A stretch of 7,429 nucleotides of DNA, taken from an uncultured Mollicutes bacterium. Lineage in GTDB: Bacteria > Bacillota_I > Bacilli_A > RF39 > UBA660. This document shows, piece after piece, positions 5,722 through 7,429 of the stretch. The position numbers and the translations under genes were made by a program. Positions within the stretch are counted from its first letter, which is position 1. Every line of letters begins with the position of its first letter. A model generated the notes under the pieces. The model was given only the letters and a program-made list of their open reading frames with translations, did no database searches and had not been told where the DNA came from. The DNA is taken from NCBI GenBank assembly GCA_900557675.1, contig USTO01000033.1:1-7429 (forward strand), given 5' to 3'.

Positions 5722-7128
5722 ATGGATAGGAATATTAGAAAGTATTTAGGTGGGGTTTTTATTGCTATTTTGGGATTTTATTTGTTTGATAAGGGGGATA
5801 TTCTTGTTGGTATTATTTCTTACTTTGTTTTTGGGGTAGTGTATTCTTTTAGCAGGTATATGGATTTTAGGGAGGTGTTTTCTGCTACTGATAGGGAGAA
5901 GAGGAGAGGGCAATTTCTTAATTGTATTTTGGTTTGTTTACTTATGGGAGTGGTATTAGAAGTTGTTTTGGGTATTTTGAATTGGTTTATTATGGATATG
6001 CTTGGTACTAATAATATGGGTTTATGTCTTTATCTGGGTGGTGGTGTTATTATTGTAGATATGTTAGTGAGGTTATTTAATGTTTATCTTTCTTTTCAGA
6101 AAAGTGATGGGTTTTGTAAGGGAATTATGAGGGGATATTGGTATGGCTCGGGTATTTTATTTGTTATTTTATTCATAATACTTGGTACCTGTAGGGCCAA
6201 AAAAATAGCAATTTTATTTATGCCTTTTATGGTTATGGGTATTGTTATGCTTATTATTATGGGTATGAGGATTAAGTGGAAAGGGGGATTTAAGCTTAAT
6301 AAGAAGTGCATAAATAAAATTGGTATTTTAATTAATGAGTGTTTCCAAAGGGGACTTTGTAAGAGTTATATTTATGGTCTTTGTTTTATGGGCTCTTGCA
6401 TTTTGCTAGGGGTACTACCGCTTAGGTATGGTTATAATCGTGAACTCGTTATTAGTAATATTTGTAATGTTTATTTGTTTTATTTGGTATTTGTGGGGCT
6501 ATTTTGTAGCACGAGTGGTTATAATAAAGTGGGGATAAGAGGCTTTTATATGGAATTTAGGAGGAGTCTTTTGCTCGGGGCAGTTTTTATGTTTATAATG
6601 GATGCGGTTATATTTGTTATTTATGGGGAGAGTATTTCTTTTGGTATGATGGGGTATTTGGCTTTGCTTATGGTATCTATTAGGTGTTTTTGGGGGATAT
6701 TTTGGGATAGTGAATATTGGTATAGTGATAATGCTAAGAGAATAAGGGGGATTTCGATATTTAGTGGTATTTTGTTAAAGGGTATTTTAGAGGTTAATTT
6801 GATGGGTTCTTTTATTAGAATGGGACAGAGTGCCATTTATGGGGATATTGTTAGTACAGTAATTGCTTTATTTCTTGGGAATATTTTGGGTCTTATTTAT
6901 ATTGTTATTAGGGAAAGGGTTAGTTTGAATGTGCTTACGATTAATATTATTAATTATTTATATGAGTGTATAGTGGTGTGTGTGATATTTACTTTGATTA
7001 GGATGTGTATTCCTTTGAGTAGTAATAGGGTGGTTGTTTTACTAGAGATTGTACTTTATATGGGGATAGTAGTGGCTATGATAGGTGGTAGGAAGTGGCT
7101 TATAAAAATTGGTAAGATAAAGCCCTAA
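5722..7128 (+). CDS. Polytopic membrane protein, probably a divergent MOP-superfamily (SpoVB/MurJ-like) flippase
   Basis: 468 residues; ATG 5722 follows GGGAG (5708-5712) by 9 nt. About 12-14 hydrophobic spans can be drawn, near 8-22, 26-44, 66-92, 101-122, 140-157, 162-182, 214-234, 242-262, 281-301, 305-324, 343-361, 374-397, 408-430 and 436-455. Short basic loops lie between them. The order of features resembles polysaccharide or lipid II flippases: EFRRSLLLGAVF...FVIYG (278-302) recalls the lrlsl...lfG segment, and LKGILEVNL...GDIVSTVIALFLGNILGLIYIVIRER (352-399) recalls the GaaiaTvi...lrrk segment of SpoVB. No diagnostic motif is intact and it is shorter than usual SpoVB/MurJ, so the assignment is tentative. 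It follows the operon terminator by 36 bp and has no clear own promoter. It has more ATA, GGG and TTA codons than the prepilin gene. Confidence 0.85.
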   Translation: MDRNIRKYLGGVFIAILGFYLFDKGDILVGIISYFVFGVVYSFSRYMDFREVFSATDREKRRGQFLNCILVCLLMGVVLEVVLGILNWFIMDMLGTNNMGLCLYLGGGVIIVDMLVRLFNVYLSFQKSDGFCKGIMRGYWYGSGILFVILFIILGTCRAKKIAILFMPFMVMGIVMLIIMGMRIKWKGGFKLNKKCINKIGILINECFQRGLCKSYIYGLCFMGSCILLGVLPLRYGYNRELVISNICNVYLFYLVFVGLFCSTSGYNKVGIRGFYMEFRRSLLLGAVFMFIMDAVIFVIYGESISFGMMGYLALLMVSIRCFWGIFWDSEYWYSDNAKRIRGISIFSGILLKGILEVNLMGSFIRMGQSAIYGDIVSTVIALFLGNILGLIYIVIRERVSLNVLTINIINYLYECIVVCVIFTLIRMCIPLSSNRVVVLLEIVLYMGIVVAMIGGRKWLIKIGKIKP

Positions 7129-7143
7129 CTATGGGTTAGGGCT
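7121..7143 (+). terminator. GC-rich hairpin over the stop codon of the flippase-like gene
   Basis: AGCCCTAAC (7121-7129) pairs perfectly with GTTAGGGCT (7135-7143) around a 5-nt loop. The TAA stop (7126-7128) lies in the first arm. The following AATACTTAT is not a clean T-run, so it may act as a weak terminator or a 3' end stabiliser. It also faces transcripts coming from the right on the minus strand. Confidence 0.55.
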
Positions 7144-7185
7144 AATACTTATAAAACTCTCTTATTTAACGAATGTAGTATTCTA

Positions 7186-7276
7186 ATAATAAAAGGTCCT
7201 AATTATATTAGTAACTAGGACTGTAATCAAAAATTCAATTAAAGGCAGTCTTAGCGAACACTAAGTTTTCCTTTCA
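7186..7276 (-). ncRNA. Candidate small RNA of about 90 nt, previously unrecognised
   Basis: Read on the minus strand, a promoter (TTGATA-N17-TATATT) would start transcription near 7275. Next come a hairpin with outer stem AAAGG/CCTTT, a symmetric 4x4 internal loop and inner stem CTTAG/CTAAG (7274-7241), a single-stranded A/T-rich linker, and finally GTCCTA/TAGGAC (7221-7216 with 7201-7196) followed by a run of four T, A, then TTATT. That is the full layout of a small RNA gene. I do not recognise it as 6S, SRP, tmRNA or RNase P RNA. Its targets are unknown. Confidence 0.4.
7191..7222 (-). terminator. Minus-strand terminator-like hairpin
   Basis: GTCCTA (plus 7196-7201) pairs with TAGGAC (7216-7221), plus one G-T pair. 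On the minus strand the stem is followed by CTTTTATTATT. On the plus strand the following bases are GTAATCAAAA, with no T-run, so the direction is minus. Confidence 0.5.
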
Positions 7277-7281
7277 CTTAT

Positions 7282-7310
7282 AATATATCATTATTTTATG
7301 AAAATATCAA
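7282..7310 (-). promoter_or_regulatory. Minus-strand promoter for the candidate small RNA
   Basis: On the minus strand TTGATA (7310-7305) is followed by 17 bp and TATATT (7287-7282). Each box matches the consensus at 5 of 6 bases. The start is predicted near 7275. Confidence 0.5.
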
Positions 7311-7318
7311 TAAAATAC

Positions 7319-7347
7319 TTGAAAAATTTACAAAAAGTTGATAAAAT
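7319..7347 (+). promoter_or_regulatory. Promoter of the gene that starts at 7383
   Basis: TTGAAA (7319-7324), 17 bp, then TAAAAT (7342-7347), each 5 of 6 to consensus. The predicted start near 7354 leaves a leader of about 29 nt. TATAAA at 7353-7358 is an alternative -10 box. Its -35 box is only 8 bp from that of the minus-strand promoter. Confidence 0.5.
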
Positions 7348-7360
7348 TTAGGTATAAAGT

Positions 7361-7373
7361 AGAAAGAGAGGTG
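7361..7373 (+). promoter_or_regulatory. Extended SD that sets the start at 7383
   Basis: AGAAAGAGAGGTG differs from the anti-SD complement AGAAAGGAGGTG by a single added A. It ends 9 nt before ATG 7383, a normal distance, and supports a real gene start at the window edge. Confidence 0.65.
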
Positions 7374-7382
7374 CAATCCCCT

Positions 7383-7429
7383 ATGAAATATATAAGAGGA
7401 AGTTATAAATGTGAACGAATGTTTGGGGG
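7383..7429 (+). CDS. Start of an unidentified gene, cut by the window edge
   Basis: ATG 7383 has a near-perfect SD and an upstream promoter, and the frame stays open to the end: MKYIRGSYKCERMFG, then two bases. Fifteen residues are too few to identify a family. The Arg/Lys/Tyr-rich start has no signal peptide, so the product is probably cytosolic. A GTG at 7411 in another frame with AGAGGA upstream is a weaker alternative. Confidence 0.55.
   Translation, partial: MKYIRGSYKCERMFG

Larger units (their letters stand above)
7129..7382. other. 254-bp non-coding space with hairpins and divergent promoters
   Basis: No ORF worth calling lies here. From left to right it holds the end of the flippase-gene hairpin, a plain AT-rich stretch (7144-7190), a minus-strand terminator-like hairpin (7195-7222), a symmetric hairpin (7241-7274), and back-to-back promoters (7282-7310 minus, 7319-7347 plus). 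Confidence 0.7.

Noticed and set aside
7235..7261. Eight-codon minus-strand ORF (GTG to TGA) inside the candidate small RNA, with GAAAGG upstream
   Set aside because: It is very short, its SD-like bases are paired in the hairpin, and the codons overlap the stem, so structure explains the sequence better than coding.
7361..7429. AGAGGTGC resembling the start of a lysine riboswitch
   Set aside because: The following conserved lysine-riboswitch blocks are not seen, and the sequence is better explained as an extended SD followed by an ATG with an open frame.
1..7429. Mycoplasma-type genetic code with TGA as Trp
   Set aside because: All Trp codons in the identified genes are TGG and no frame is interrupted by TGA; a code-4 genome this AT-rich would use TGA often.

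Overview
The window is very AT-rich, and its plus strand is rich in T and G and poor in C. Codons end mostly in T or A. Trp is encoded by TGG, and the visible stops are TAA and TAG only. SD sequences are strong (GGAGG, AGGAG). Together with a class II AsnB-type asparagine synthetase, a Gram-positive-style surface protein tail and a type IV prepilin, this points to a low-GC Bacillota, plausibly an uncultured gut Bacilli/RF39-like lineage. That placement is inference. All protein genes lie on the plus strand.

Layout. (1) 1-612: 3' end of a surface protein gene. It encodes an extracellular beta-rich segment, one membrane span and a cytoplasmic tail that is about half asparagine. A hairpin terminator starts at its stop codon. 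(2) 766-1263: small membrane protein with an N-terminal zinc ribbon, an Asn/Met/Ser repeat linker and about three membrane spans. (3) 1405-3243: asparagine synthetase B, with its own TTGTCA-N17-TATAAT promoter. (4) 3258-4898: modular type IV prepilin carrying a von Willebrand A (vWA) domain with an intact MIDAS. (5) 4909-5676: membrane-anchored extracellular protein of unknown function. Genes 3-5 are spaced 14 and 10 bp apart and read as one operon ending in a hairpin terminator at 5653-5685. (6) 5722-7128: polytopic membrane protein with the look of a divergent MOP-superfamily (SpoVB/MurJ-like) flippase. (7) 7383 to the end: the first 15 codons of another gene.

The non-coding spaces hold more than usual. 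The regions before gene 2 and before asnB share a 31-bp element (26/31 identical) whose core is a perfect dyad in both copies, with compensating base changes. The space after the flippase gene contains a candidate minus-strand small RNA of about 90 nt (promoter, symmetric hairpin, terminator). Its promoter sits back-to-back with that of the last gene.

Biologically the window looks like a cell-envelope neighbourhood: a surface protein, a probable pilus-tip adhesin, an anchored extracellular protein, a flippase-like protein, and an amidotransferase that may serve either asparagine supply or cell-wall amidation. The strongest lead for new biology is the vWA-pilin operon together with the shared operator and the small RNA. 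No CRISPR array, phage, transposon or tRNA was seen.
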